Source: Gillisia limnaea DSM 15749 (GTDB lineage: Bacteria; Bacteroidota; Bacteroidia; Flavobacteriales; Flavobacteriaceae). Taken from it: a stretch of 64,000 nucleotides of DNA. The notes under the pieces are model-generated. The model searched no databases, was not told the DNA's origin, and was given only the letters and a program-made list of their open reading frames with translations. The position numbers and the translations under genes were made by a program. Location of the stretch: NCBI RefSeq assembly GCF_000243235.1, contig NZ_JH594606.1:2538572-2602571 (forward strand), read 5' to 3'. This document shows, in pieces, positions 9,496 to 19,262 of this stretch (position 1 is its first letter; every line of letters starts with the position of its first letter).

Positions 9496-11301
9496 ATGTC
9501 TCATTACGAAGCACCTATTAGAAAGCCTTTAGTTACCGGAGATAAAACCTATCACGATGTAACCATTGATGTGGCGGCACCGGTTGAAGGAAGAGCGAAT
9601 AAATCGTGGTGGATAGTATTTTCTATCGCCCTTATCGCTTTTCTCTGGGGTTTAGGCTGTATAATTTATACGGTCTCTACAGGAATTGGAACCTGGGGAT
9701 TAAATAAAACCGTAGGCTGGGCCTGGGATATTACTAACTTTGTTTGGTGGGTAGGTATTGGCCACGCCGGTACACTTATTTCTGCGGTATTATTATTATT
9801 CCGTCAAAAATGGAGAATGGCGATTAACCGTTCTGCTGAGGCGATGACAATTTTCTCTGTAATGCAGGCTGGTTTATTTCCAATTATCCACATGGGACGT
9901 CCATGGCTTGCATATTGGGTACTTCCAATCCCAAACCAGTTTGGGTCTTTATGGGTAAACTTTAACTCCCCTTTGCTTTGGGATGTATTTGCAATTTCCA
10001 CCTACCTTTCTGTTTCCCTGGTTTTCTGGTGGACTGGTTTACTTCCGGATTTTGCCATGATACGTGACAGGGCTGTAAAGCCTTTTCAGAAAAAAATATA
10101 TGGAATATTAAGCTTCGGATGGAGCGGTAGGGCGAAAGACTGGCAACGTTTTGAAGAGGTTTCTTTGGTACTAGCAGGTTTGGCTACCCCATTGGTACTT
10201 TCGGTACATACCATTGTATCCTTTGATTTTGCTACCTCGGTTATCCCTGGATGGCATACTACTATTTTTCCTCCATACTTTGTTGCAGGAGCTGTTTTCT
10301 CCGGATTTGCAATGGTAAACACCTTGCTTATCATAATGCGAAAGGTTTCCAACCTGGAAGATTATATTACAATTCAGCATATAGAATTGATGAACATTGT
10401 AATTATGGTCACAGGTTCTATTGTGGGGGTTGCTTATATTACCGAATTATTCGTAGCCTGGTATTCCGGAGTGGAATATGAGCAATATGCTTTCCTTAAC
10501 AGGGCAACAGGTCCTTATTGGTGGGCTTATTGGGCGATGATGACTTGTAACGTTTTGTCCCCACAGTTTATGTGGTTCAAAAAACTGCGAACCAGTATCA
10601 TGTTCTCTTTCTTTATCTCTATTGTAGTGAATATTGGGATGTGGTTCGAACGCTTTGTAATTATAGTTACTTCACTTCATAGGGATTACTTACCTTCCTC
10701 CTGGACCATGTTCTCACCAACTTTTGTAGATGTTGGTATATTCATTGGAACTATAGGTTTCTTCTTTGTATTGTTCCTTTTATATGCAAGAAGTTTCCCT
10801 GTAATCGCTCAGGCAGAGGTTAAAACAATTTTAAAAGCTTCCAGTGCAAAGTATAAAAGATTACGTGCAGAACATGGGGACGATGTAGATCATTATTCGC
10901 CAATTGTTAGAGAGCCAAGCGCAAATACCGCGGAAGGTGTTCATAAGCAAATGGAAGATACCAGTGGAGAAGGTACCCTGGAAGACGATAATCATAATCC
11001 AACGGTAAGTGCGGACGCTCTTGTTACTTCTGAAATTCAAAAGGACAGGATTGATGAAATGTTGGAAAGAATAGGCACTTTTAGTCCAACTACCCAAAAA
11101 GCTGATGACCTCACTAAACTGAAATCTGTAGGCCCATTGATGCAACAACGTTTGCACCAGTTAGGAATTTATACTTTCAGCCAGGTTAGCAAACTGAAAG
11201 CAATCGATTTTGAATTGTTAAACGAAATTATTGAAAACTTCCCAGGCGAAGGAAAACGGGAAGATTGGGAAGCCCAGGCAATAAAACTTAATAATAAGTA
11301 A
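9496..11301 (+). CDS. actC: Alternative complex III subunit ActC (NrfD/PsrC-like) with C-terminal HhH-like domain
   Basis: ActC is an NrfD-like integral membrane protein and a likely quinol-binding subunit of alternative complex III. The first roughly 440 residues hold about ten hydrophobic segments and match the polysulfide-reductase/NrfD family. The remaining roughly 155 residues are soluble: an acidic linker, then from about residue 538 a compact domain with LKSVGPLMQQRLHQLGIYTF and a C-terminal W-containing helix. That part resembles a helix-hairpin-helix domain and is not part of the NrfD core. The gene lies 33 bp after actB and 3 bp before actD, so it is clearly in the operon. Confidence 0.92.
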   Translation: MSHYEAPIRKPLVTGDKTYHDVTIDVAAPVEGRANKSWWIVFSIALIAFLWGLGCIIYTVSTGIGTWGLNKTVGWAWDITNFVWWVGIGHAGTLISAVLLLFRQKWRMAINRSAEAMTIFSVMQAGLFPIIHMGRPWLAYWVLPIPNQFGSLWVNFNSPLLWDVFAISTYLSVSLVFWWTGLLPDFAMIRDRAVKPFQKKIYGILSFGWSGRAKDWQRFEEVSLVLAGLATPLVLSVHTIVSFDFATSVIPGWHTTIFPPYFVAGAVFSGFAMVNTLLIIMRKVSNLEDYITIQHIELMNIVIMVTGSIVGVAYITELFVAWYSGVEYEQYAFLNRATGPYWWAYWAMMTCNVLSPQFMWFKKLRTSIMFSFFISIVVNIGMWFERFVIIVTSLHRDYLPSSWTMFSPTFVDVGIFIGTIGFFFVLFLLYARSFPVIAQAEVKTILKASSAKYKRLRAEHGDDVDHYSPIVREPSANTAEGVHKQMEDTSGEGTLEDDNHNPTVSADALVTSEIQKDRIDEMLERIGTFSPTTQKADDLTKLKSVGPLMQQRLHQLGIYTFSQVSKLKAIDFELLNEIIENFPGEGKREDWEAQAIKLNNK

Positions 11302-11304
11302 AAG

Positions 11305-11832
11305 ATGGCATCAAAAGTTATACACGCTATTTATACCGATGACGATATACTCTTGCAAGCGGTAAAGCAAGTAAGGGCAGGTAGGTATCATATTGCAGAG
11401 ATTTACACCCCTTTTCCTGTTCACGGGCTAGACAAAGCAATGGGGTTGGAGCCAACAAGACTGGCCATTACCTCATTTCTTTATGGTTTGGTTGGACTCG
11501 CAGTGGCTATCGTTATGATGAATTACATGATGATAGAAGATTGGCCTCAGGATATTGGTGGAAAACCTAGTTTTAGCTTTCTATCAAATCTTCCTGCTTT
11601 TGTGCCTATTATTTTTGAATTAACAGTGTTTTTTGCAGCGCACCTTATGGTGATTACATTTTATATGAGGAGTAAATTATGGCCTTTTAAGGAAGCTGAA
11701 AATCCTGATGTAAGAACAACAGATGATCATTTTCTTATGGAAATTGATGTAGAAGATCACGATGTGAACCAACTTTCAAAATTTTTATACGACACAGGTG
11801 CACTCGAAATTAATTTAATAGATAATAAATAA
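11305..11832 (+). CDS. actD: Alternative complex III subunit ActD (DUF3341)
   Basis: This 175-residue membrane protein has an N-terminal soluble ferredoxin-like segment with YTPFPVHGLDKAMGL, typical of DUF3341. Two transmembrane helices follow (about 53-75 and 93-115), and the C-terminal tail is acidic. It is a structural subunit of alternative complex III. It begins 3 bp after actC and ends 5 bp before actE, indicating tight translational linkage. Confidence 0.9.
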   Translation: MASKVIHAIYTDDDILLQAVKQVRAGRYHIAEIYTPFPVHGLDKAMGLEPTRLAITSFLYGLVGLAVAIVMMNYMMIEDWPQDIGGKPSFSFLSNLPAFVPIIFELTVFFAAHLMVITFYMRSKLWPFKEAENPDVRTTDDHFLMEIDVEDHDVNQLSKFLYDTGALEINLIDNK

Positions 11833-11837
11833 ACACA

Positions 11838-12521
11838 ATGAAAAGTTTATTTCAAAGATCCATAGTACTCTTTCTTATTGCCGCAACAGCTACCTCTTGT
11901 TTCGATAAGAGTAGCCCCAATTATCAGTATTTCCCGGATATGTATGAGTCTGTTCCTTATGATACCTACGGGGAATACGATGTTTTTGTAGATGAACAGG
12001 AAGCAAAATTGCCGGTAGAAGGGACTATTCCACGTGGTTGGAGACCTTACGAGTATGAAAATACAAATGAAGGATATGCTCTTGCAAAAGCTGAACTAAA
12101 GAACCCTTTACCTTACACTGAAGAGAATCTTACTACCGGTAAGGATCTATATAATATATATTGTGCAGTTTGCCATGGAGAGCAGGGAGATGGCCAGGGA
12201 ATTTTGGTTCAACGTGAGAAAATTCTTGGGATTCCAAGTTATGACGATCAAGGAAGAGCTATCACAGAGGGTAGTGTTTATCACGTCATGTATTTTGGTC
12301 TTAATGCAATGGGATCGTATGCTTCTCAAACTTCCATTGAAGAGCGTTGGCAAATAGATCATTATGTAATGAAATTAAAAGATGCTTTGGAAGGCAATCC
12401 TGAAAGGGAATTTGATGATGAAACAGTAGAAAACCTTATTCCTGCAGTGAATGCAGATTCTACTGCAATCCAGGATTCTGATGCAACCCTTTCTTCAGAT
12501 CAACCAGAAAGCACAAACTAA
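11838..12521 (+). CDS. actE: Alternative complex III subunit ActE, monohaem cytochrome c lipoprotein
   Basis: The 227-residue protein starts with a lipoprotein signal (hydrophobic segment ending TSC, then FDKSS). The family signature region PNYQYFPDMYESVPYD follows, then a class I cytochrome c domain with CAVCH at about residue 109 and a downstream methionine in LNAMGSYASQ. It is the monohaem cytochrome of alternative complex III and likely an exit site for electrons toward the oxidase encoded downstream. The C-terminal 40 residues are acidic and Ser/Asp-rich. Confidence 0.9.
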   Translation: MKSLFQRSIVLFLIAATATSCFDKSSPNYQYFPDMYESVPYDTYGEYDVFVDEQEAKLPVEGTIPRGWRPYEYENTNEGYALAKAELKNPLPYTEENLTTGKDLYNIYCAVCHGEQGDGQGILVQREKILGIPSYDDQGRAITEGSVYHVMYFGLNAMGSYASQTSIEERWQIDHYVMKLKDALEGNPEREFDDETVENLIPAVNADSTAIQDSDATLSSDQPESTN

Positions 12522-12547
12522 AAATAACTGTATTTAGATATATTCAT

Positions 12548-13891
12548 ATGTACACGCTATCCAGTAAATTAAAATTAACAGCAATTATATTTATGATTGT
12601 TGGTGCCATTGGTCTCATCTACGCCTTTGTAGCTGCCCCGTCCACAATTGAGGAGGTAAAGGAAATGATGGCTGATGATACCTCTCATGGATCTTCCGAT
12701 ATGGGAATAGTAGACCAGGATGTTGAATTTGCCAACCCGGATCATGCAGAAGGAGATCATATTTTGGTTGATGATCACGATAATGAACATTATGAACATT
12801 TATTGCACCAATTGCAAAATAAGCCATGGGCCGCTTTATATATAGCAGCTTTCTTCTTTTTCATGATCGCACTGGGAACGCTTGTTTTTTATGCATTACA
12901 ATACGCGGCCCAGGCAGGTTGGTCCCCGGTTCTTTTTCGGGTAATGGAAGGTATCACGGCTTATTTATTGCCGGGTAGTATCATCATATTCATAATATTA
13001 GTACTATCAGGGCTCCATTTAAACCATCTTTTCATCTGGATGGATCCGGAAGTGGTTGCTCATGATAAAATTATTCAGAATAAATCCGGATATCTTAATG
13101 TACCGTTCTTTTTGATTAGGGCATTGATCTATTTAGGTGGATGGAATTTGTTTAGATACTTACTTAGAAGAAACTCGCTTAGGATCGATGAAGATTCAAA
13201 AGATAATAAATGGTTCAAACAAAACTTTAAACTTTCTGCTGGATTTTTAGTATTCTTCATAGTTACGGAATCTATGATGTCTTGGGACTGGATTATGAGT
13301 TTGGATCCACACTGGTTTAGCACTTTGTTTGGATGGTATGTTTTGTCAAGCATGATAGTATCAGCAATCACTGTAATTGCTTTGGTTTCCATATATCTTA
13401 AATCAAGAGGTTACCTGGAATATGTTAATGATTCCCATATACACGATCTTGCAAAGTTTATGTTTGGTTTTAGTATCTTCTGGACGTACCTGTGGTTTTC
13501 ACAATTTATGTTGATATGGTATTCTAATATTCCTGAAGAGGTTACTTATTTTGTAACCCGAATTGAAGATTATGGTTTGCCATTCTTTGGAATGGTGGTT
13601 ATGAATTTTGTTTTCCCTATTTTATTATTGATGAACAGTGATTATAAAAGGGTGAATTTATTTGTTGTAATGGCCGGAATAATAGTGCTACTTGGGCATT
13701 ATTTAGATATTTTTGTAATGGTTATGCCGGCAACGGTTGGGGAGTCCTGGTTTATTGGAATTCCTGAGATTAGTGCTATGTTATTGTTTGGTGGATTGTT
13801 TGTGTTTGTGGTGTTCAACGCCCTTACTAAAGTGCCATTGTTACAAAAAGGCAATCCTTTCATCAAAGAAAGCAAGCATTTCCATTATTAA
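12548..13891 (+). CDS. actF: Alternative complex III subunit ActF (second NrfD-like membrane subunit)
   Basis: The 447-residue integral membrane protein is distantly related to ActC and is named quinol:cytochrome c oxidoreductase membrane subunit in Bacteroidetes. One N-terminal helix is followed by a His/Asp-rich loop (about residues 45-85) and then about nine further hydrophobic segments. These carry conserved patterns such as MSWDWIMSLDPHWFSTLFGWYV. Together with ActC it forms the membrane core. It is 26 bp after actE and 29 bp before coxB, so transcription probably continues into the oxidase genes. Confidence 0.9.
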   Translation: MYTLSSKLKLTAIIFMIVGAIGLIYAFVAAPSTIEEVKEMMADDTSHGSSDMGIVDQDVEFANPDHAEGDHILVDDHDNEHYEHLLHQLQNKPWAALYIAAFFFFMIALGTLVFYALQYAAQAGWSPVLFRVMEGITAYLLPGSIIIFIILVLSGLHLNHLFIWMDPEVVAHDKIIQNKSGYLNVPFFLIRALIYLGGWNLFRYLLRRNSLRIDEDSKDNKWFKQNFKLSAGFLVFFIVTESMMSWDWIMSLDPHWFSTLFGWYVLSSMIVSAITVIALVSIYLKSRGYLEYVNDSHIHDLAKFMFGFSIFWTYLWFSQFMLIWYSNIPEEVTYFVTRIEDYGLPFFGMVVMNFVFPILLLMNSDYKRVNLFVVMAGIIVLLGHYLDIFVMVMPATVGESWFIGIPEISAMLLFGGLFVFVVFNALTKVPLLQKGNPFIKESKHFHY

Positions 13892-13920
13892 TTAGAGATT
13901 TATAAAGAAGAAATAATAAA

Positions 13921-14988
13921 ATGACTGTATTTTTAGTAATCATAGTAATAGCCTTGTTTGCCGTAACTATATGGCAGATGTCAAAAATATTTGATCTATC
14001 CAGGAGCAGCAATGAGGTAGATTCCTCACAAATTGCGAATGACAAGGATAACAAAACCCAGGCTTATCTTTCTGTTGGTTTTGCAATATTCTTTTATGGT
14101 TTGATGTTTTATTCCTTTTGGAATTTGAGTAAATTTTATTTGCCGGAAGCATCCTCAGAACACGGGAGTGAAGTAGATACCCTTATGTTTATTACCATCA
14201 TAATTATTATGATCGTACAAATATTAACGCAGGCTTTGTTGTATTGGTTTTCATACAAGTATAGAGGACAAAAAGGAAATAAAGCACTTTTTTATGCCGA
14301 TAACGATAAACTGGAATTTATTTGGACCATAATTCCTGTAATAGTATTAGCAGGGTTGATAATTTATGGATTGTTTACCTGGTCTGATATTATGAATATC
14401 AATGAGGATGACGATCCTATGGTTGTAGAATTATACGCGTATCAATTTGCATGGAGAGCCAGATATTCCGGAGAGGATAACACCCTTGGGAAAGCCAATG
14501 TACGTTTTATTGAAGGTGTAAATCAGTTGGGAGTAGATGAAAGTGATCCCTATGGTAATGATGATGTTATTACCACGGAACTTCACCTTCCAGTTGGCAA
14601 ACCTGTGGTGTTTAAATTTCGTTCACAGGATGTTTTACATTCAGCTTACTTCCCTCATTTTAGAGCTCAAATGAATGTTGTTCCGGGAATGATTACTCAG
14701 TTTGGTTTTACACCAAGTATCACTACCGAGGAAATGAGAGAAAGTGAATATATGGTCGATAAGGTTCAAACCATTAACGAAATAAGAAAAGAAAATTCTA
14801 TAGAATTAATTGCCCAGGGAGAAGTTCCTTTAGATACTTATGAGTTCGATTACTTCTTATTGTGTAATAAAATTTGTGGTCAGGCTCATTACAATATGCA
14901 AATGAAGATTATTGTGGAAAGTCAGGAGGATTATGATGCCTGGATGGCCGAGCAGAATACGTTTGCTACATCCATGGCGCCACAGTAG
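13921..14988 (+). CDS. coxB: Cytochrome c oxidase subunit II
   Basis: This is the CuA-bearing subunit of an aa3-type oxidase. The 355-residue protein has an unusual extra N-terminal hydrophobic segment, then the two transmembrane helices of subunit II. The periplasmic cupredoxin domain shows His240 (SAYFPHF region) and CNKICGQAHYNM, supplying Cys315, Cys319, His323 and Met326 as CuA ligands. There is no fused cytochrome c domain, which fits direct electron delivery by alternative complex III cytochromes. It lies in the act operon ahead of coxA. Confidence 0.95.
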   Translation: MTVFLVIIVIALFAVTIWQMSKIFDLSRSSNEVDSSQIANDKDNKTQAYLSVGFAIFFYGLMFYSFWNLSKFYLPEASSEHGSEVDTLMFITIIIIMIVQILTQALLYWFSYKYRGQKGNKALFYADNDKLEFIWTIIPVIVLAGLIIYGLFTWSDIMNINEDDDPMVVELYAYQFAWRARYSGEDNTLGKANVRFIEGVNQLGVDESDPYGNDDVITTELHLPVGKPVVFKFRSQDVLHSAYFPHFRAQMNVVPGMITQFGFTPSITTEEMRESEYMVDKVQTINEIRKENSIELIAQGEVPLDTYEFDYFLLCNKICGQAHYNMQMKIIVESQEDYDAWMAEQNTFATSMAPQ

Positions 14989-15057
14989 TAGCTGTAGGAA
15001 GATTTTAAAATTGCACGTTTTGAAAACAGAAAAATTAAAAGTTAAAGATTTAAAGAT

Positions 15058-16878
15058 ATGTCAGCACTAGGACAGGAAACGTTGGATCATGCACATGATG
15101 ATCATGGGCATCATCATAAACAAACCTTTATAACAAAATATATATTTAGTACAGATCATAAGATGATTGCCAAGCAATATCTTATCACTGGTTTGTTAAT
15201 GGGAATTGTTGGTATTTTAATGTCGGTTCTTTTCCGTATGCAACTCGCATGGCCGGGAGAGTCCTTTGCATTGTTTGAATTTTTTCTTGGAAAATGGGCT
15301 CCAGACGGGGTGATGTCTCCAGAAATTTATCTGGCACTTGTTACCATTCACGGAACAATAATGGTTTTCTTCGTGCTTACGGCCGGTCTTAGTGGTACTT
15401 TTAGTAACCTGTTAATTCCACTCCAAATTGGAGCAAGGGATATGGCATCTGGTTTTTTAAATATGATTTCATACTGGTTATTCTTTCTATCCAGTGTTAT
15501 AATGTTAAGTTCCTTATTTGTAGAAGCAGGACCTGCATCTGCCGGTTGGACCATCTATCCACCCCTAAGTGCATTGCCACAGGCGATTGGAGGTTCCGGA
15601 ATGGGGATGACTCTTTGGCTTGTTTCCATGGCAATTTTTATTGCTTCTTCTTTAATGGGATCCTTAAATTATATAGTTACAACGATTAATTTGAGGACTA
15701 AAGGAATGTCTATGACAAGACTTCCACTTACTATATGGGCATTTTTTGTAACTGCAATTATTGGTGTGGTTTCCTTCCCGGTCTTGCTTGCAGCTGCACT
15801 ATTGCTTATAATGGACAGAAGTTTTGGCACATCTTTTTTCCTTAGTGATATTTTTTTACAAGGAGAAGTGCTAAGTCACCAGGGAGGTTCCCCGGTGCTT
15901 TTTGAACATTTATTCTGGTTCCTGGGGCACCCGGAAGTTTATATTGTAATTCTTCCTGCAATGGGCCTTGTTTCAGAAATTTTAGCAACCAATGCCCGAA
16001 AACCTATATTTGGGTATCGTGCGATGATTGCTTCTATCCTTGCGATCGCCTTTCTATCAACCATCGTATGGGGTCACCATATGTTCGTATCTGGGATGAA
16101 TCCATTTTTAGGATCGGTATTTACCTTTACCACCTTGCTAATTGCAATCCCTTCTGCAGTAAAAGCTTTTAACTGGATAACTACCTTATGGAAAGGAAAC
16201 CTGCAGCTTAACCCTGCCATGTTATTCTCCATTGGGTTTGTTTCTACTTTTATTACCGGAGGTTTAACCGGTATTATTTTAGGGGATAGCACATTGGATA
16301 TCAACGTGCACGATACCTATTTCGTAATTGCTCACTTTCACCTTGTAATGGGGATATCTGCATTGTATGGTTTATTGGCAGGGGTATATCACTGGTTTCC
16401 AAAAATGTTTGGTAGAATGATGAACAAAAATCTTGGTTATGTTCATTTCTGGATCACCGCAATAGGAGCGTACGGGGTATTCTTCCCAATGCACTTTATT
16501 GGACTGGCCGGATTACCAAGAAGATATTATACAAATACAGCATTCCCATATTTTGACGATCTTGCAGATACCAATGTATTAATTACGGTTTTTGCGTTGA
16601 TAACAGCGGCTATTCAGTTGGTTTTCCTTTATAACTTTTTTCATTCGATATTCTTTGGAAAAAAAGCCACTCAAAATCCCTGGAAATCAAACTCTTTGGA
16701 ATGGACTACCCCGGTGGAACATATTCATGGAAACTGGCCGGGAGCGATCCCTGCTGTTTACAGATGGCCTTATGATTACAGTAAAACCAATGAAAATGGG
16801 GAATACGTGATCGCAGGGCAGGATTTTGTTCCTCAGGATGTGCCCCTTCAGGCAGGTGAAGAGGAGATGAATCATTAG
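15058..16878 (+). CDS. coxA: Cytochrome c oxidase subunit I (haem-copper oxidase)
   Basis: This is the catalytic subunit that reduces O2 to water and pumps protons. The 606-residue polytopic protein begins with a His/Asp-rich tail. It carries His98 (low-spin haem), the CuB ligand and cross-link motif HPEVY at 291-295, the CuB pair His340-His341 (WGHHMF), and HFH at 426-428 for the two haems. The HPEVY tyrosine and the helix pattern indicate an A-type haem-copper oxidase. It is the last gene before a terminator. Subunits III and IV and the assembly factors are encoded in a separate cluster near 46-50 kb. Confidence 0.96.
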   Translation: MSALGQETLDHAHDDHGHHHKQTFITKYIFSTDHKMIAKQYLITGLLMGIVGILMSVLFRMQLAWPGESFALFEFFLGKWAPDGVMSPEIYLALVTIHGTIMVFFVLTAGLSGTFSNLLIPLQIGARDMASGFLNMISYWLFFLSSVIMLSSLFVEAGPASAGWTIYPPLSALPQAIGGSGMGMTLWLVSMAIFIASSLMGSLNYIVTTINLRTKGMSMTRLPLTIWAFFVTAIIGVVSFPVLLAAALLLIMDRSFGTSFFLSDIFLQGEVLSHQGGSPVLFEHLFWFLGHPEVYIVILPAMGLVSEILATNARKPIFGYRAMIASILAIAFLSTIVWGHHMFVSGMNPFLGSVFTFTTLLIAIPSAVKAFNWITTLWKGNLQLNPAMLFSIGFVSTFITGGLTGIILGDSTLDINVHDTYFVIAHFHLVMGISALYGLLAGVYHWFPKMFGRMMNKNLGYVHFWITAIGAYGVFFPMHFIGLAGLPRRYYTNTAFPYFDDLADTNVLITVFALITAAIQLVFLYNFFHSIFFGKKATQNPWKSNSLEWTTPVEHIHGNWPGAIPAVYRWPYDYSKTNENGEYVIAGQDFVPQDVPLQAGEEEMNH

Positions 16879-16900
16879 GAACAATAGCAAAAAAATTACG

Positions 16901-16933
16901 AACCCGGTTATCTAAAAAATTTCCCGGGTTTTT
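16901..16933 (+). terminator. Terminator of the act-cox operon
   Basis: AACCCGG at 16901-16907 pairs with CCGGGTT at 16924-16930, followed by a T-run, 23 bp after the coxA stop. Confidence 0.8.
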
Positions 16934-16984
16934 CCCTAGGAATGGATTTGGTACCTTATTATTACAACTATAGGCTTGGTTTTT

Positions 16985-19177
16985 TTATAAGTAGAGCCAG
17001 TAGGTGACTTTCAAATTTAAGCTCCGGTACCTTGGTGCAAGAATACTATTTGTGTAATAATTGTCATTGTAGATAAGGTACATATCTGAAAGGGGAGCAA
17101 AACGCCACTGTATCCTGGAATTTATTCCAATATTTTGCTCCTGATTACTGTATTGCACAAAAGTTGCCCAAAAAAGGGATTTTGTAAAAGTAACGTCAAC
17201 TTTGCTTCCCAATAACCAAATGTCATTTATTGCAAAAGGTTCAGGAAGCCTCACTTTATCATATCTTGCCTGTAGAGAAATAATATACCGGGGTTGTAAA
17301 CGCAGGTTTAGGTTAATATTAGGTGTGAGTACCGTTCCATTAAAAAACTGTCCATAGGTAATTCCTACATTGTATGATAATCCCTGTCTGTTATCACTGT
17401 TGTATCTCAATTGGCCACTAGTATAATGGTAATCGGAATTTGCAGGGAGAGGTGTTCCCCCAGAGCGTGTGGGTTCAAAATCGTCGAACAAATAGGTGTA
17501 ACGGTTAAATATATTTGCAGAAATTTCTGAAGTGTCTTTAAAACCTATTTCCCAGCTCGAAATAATAATATAATCTGACAGTTGGAATTCCGGTTCCGGT
17601 TTCCATTGGAAGATGGGAGTAACGCTAAAGGTATGTGCATTCACAGGGCCTTTAGACGGGAACAGTAAATATTCTACCTGGGGATCTACTTTTAGAATTC
17701 CTTTCCTTGGAATGAAACCAAGTTCGCTCCTAAAATTCTCTCCAACAAAAAGTCCGCTGCCCCTAATTCGCCAGTTATCGCTATTGTGAGTCAGGCCTGC
17801 CCCGGCAGAAAAGTCGTCATCTTCCAGGCCGGGGCTGAAAGATTTGTGCAAATAAAATTTTCCGTTCCAGCTGTTGTCGAGATTTGCGAGGTTATAATCC
17901 AGGCCAACTACACGATTATAATCGTCGCCAATTGAATCTCCTTCCCTGTTCGTTGTGTTCTGGCGGTTTACGAATACGGCATTAATAGCCGACCTTTTAA
18001 AGATCCTGTGCTGCAGGGCAACCACCATATTATTTGCCGCTTCTATATCATATTTTTCATCCTTTTCGTTTTGCACATTTAAAACTCCTATCCTAAAATT
18101 TTTATTAAGTTTTCCGCTTAATCTGGCTCCGGCAATTATTTGGTTGGGGCGGTTAATGCCGTCCCTGTCTTTGGCTATTCCAATACGGCGCGAAAAGAAC
18201 GGGTTAGCATCCTTGGAGTTGCCAAAATCTGCAAAGAGGTCACTATTCTCTATAAAAAACTGTCGCCTTTCCGGCAAATTAATTTCAAACCTCGTAAGGT
18301 TGGTTACCAGGTTATCAACTTCTACCTGAGAAAAATCGGGATTAATTGTGAGATCGAGGTTCAGGCTGTTACCTATGGCAAACTTTGCGTCCCCCCCTGC
18401 CTTGATTCCAGTGAAATTTCTGTTGAATTCAAAATCCTTCTCAGTAGAGCCATTTATATAAGGTATTAAGGATATAGGTGTTCTGCCATTTTCCAGAGGC
18501 TTTTCAAAAATCATATCCCCCATAAAGGCAAGATTAAAAACATGTTGGCTGCGCGGGATTCTCATCCAGGTATTCTGTTCGTTTCCCTGTGTATCGAACT
18601 GGTAAGAATTGAACCTCCATTTGGTTTCTCCAGGACTGAATTTAAAAGCTGAAAGTGGAATTATCCATTCACTTATATAATATCCTTCATAAATTTTAGT
18701 CTCTGCAAACCATTTGGTATCCCAACTTGTGGTAAAGCCACTAAGATCTGTACCGCCTCCAGATACAAGAGCTTCCCGGCGCACTCCGGCAGGATTTACC
18801 CCAAAAAGAAAAGCATTGGCACCGTCATTGAAGGTGTCGAACATAAGAGTAATATTATCGCTTCCTCCAGCTCTAAAATCCCTTCTAAGGGACGGGACCA
18901 CATATTTGTTTCCTATAGAGTTAACTTTGATCCCAATATAAAGGTTACGATTGTCGTAAAGCATTTTTATGGAGGTCTGGCTGCTGGCCTGCAGAGTATC
19001 TTCTGGGAAGTACTGCCAGAATTCATCGGCAGAATCGGCGGTAGTCCATGCCGGCTCATCCAATATTGCATCAATTTTAATGGGTTCAGAGATATAGTTA
19101 ACTACAAACTCTCTATGTTGGGAGTAGAGTTGTTGTGCAAAAATAAATAATAGCAAGGTAAAAATGCTTTTGATCAT
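16985..19177 (-). CDS. DUF5916 family outer-membrane protein with N-terminal CBM9-like domain
   Basis: The start is placed at 19177 (730 residues) because a signal peptide (MIKSIFTLLLFIFAQQLYSQ) begins there. The frame stays open further upstream but runs into the end of the neighbouring insertion element. Residues 25-200 match the family 9 carbohydrate-binding fold (IKIDAILDEPAW, then LYIGIKVNS). The rest is a DUF5916 region rich in alternating beta strands and ends in an aromatic C-terminus, consistent with an outer-membrane barrel. Related Bacteroidetes proteins are of unknown substrate; some sit near peptidases. There is no neighbour to form an operon. Confidence 0.8.
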   Translation of the reverse strand: MIKSIFTLLLFIFAQQLYSQHREFVVNYISEPIKIDAILDEPAWTTADSADEFWQYFPEDTLQASSQTSIKMLYDNRNLYIGIKVNSIGNKYVVPSLRRDFRAGGSDNITLMFDTFNDGANAFLFGVNPAGVRREALVSGGGTDLSGFTTSWDTKWFAETKIYEGYYISEWIIPLSAFKFSPGETKWRFNSYQFDTQGNEQNTWMRIPRSQHVFNLAFMGDMIFEKPLENGRTPISLIPYINGSTEKDFEFNRNFTGIKAGGDAKFAIGNSLNLDLTINPDFSQVEVDNLVTNLTRFEINLPERRQFFIENSDLFADFGNSKDANPFFSRRIGIAKDRDGINRPNQIIAGARLSGKLNKNFRIGVLNVQNEKDEKYDIEAANNMVVALQHRIFKRSAINAVFVNRQNTTNREGDSIGDDYNRVVGLDYNLANLDNSWNGKFYLHKSFSPGLEDDDFSAGAGLTHNSDNWRIRGSGLFVGENFRSELGFIPRKGILKVDPQVEYLLFPSKGPVNAHTFSVTPIFQWKPEPEFQLSDYIIISSWEIGFKDTSEISANIFNRYTYLFDDFEPTRSGGTPLPANSDYHYTSGQLRYNSDNRQGLSYNVGITYGQFFNGTVLTPNINLNLRLQPRYIISLQARYDKVRLPEPFAINDIWLLGSKVDVTFTKSLFWATFVQYSNQEQNIGINSRIQWRFAPLSDMYLIYNDNYYTNSILAPRYRSLNLKVTYWLYL

Positions 19178-19262
19178 AATTCTGTTTAGGATGCCTTTAA
19201 AAATACCAAAAATTAATTTGTCATCGCAATTCTTAATTCCCGTCAAATTAAATATGCCATGT

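Noticed and set aside
17955-18469. Overlapping plus-strand frames inside the DUF5916 gene
   Set aside because: They are antisense to a well-supported 730-residue beta-rich protein and show no domain.
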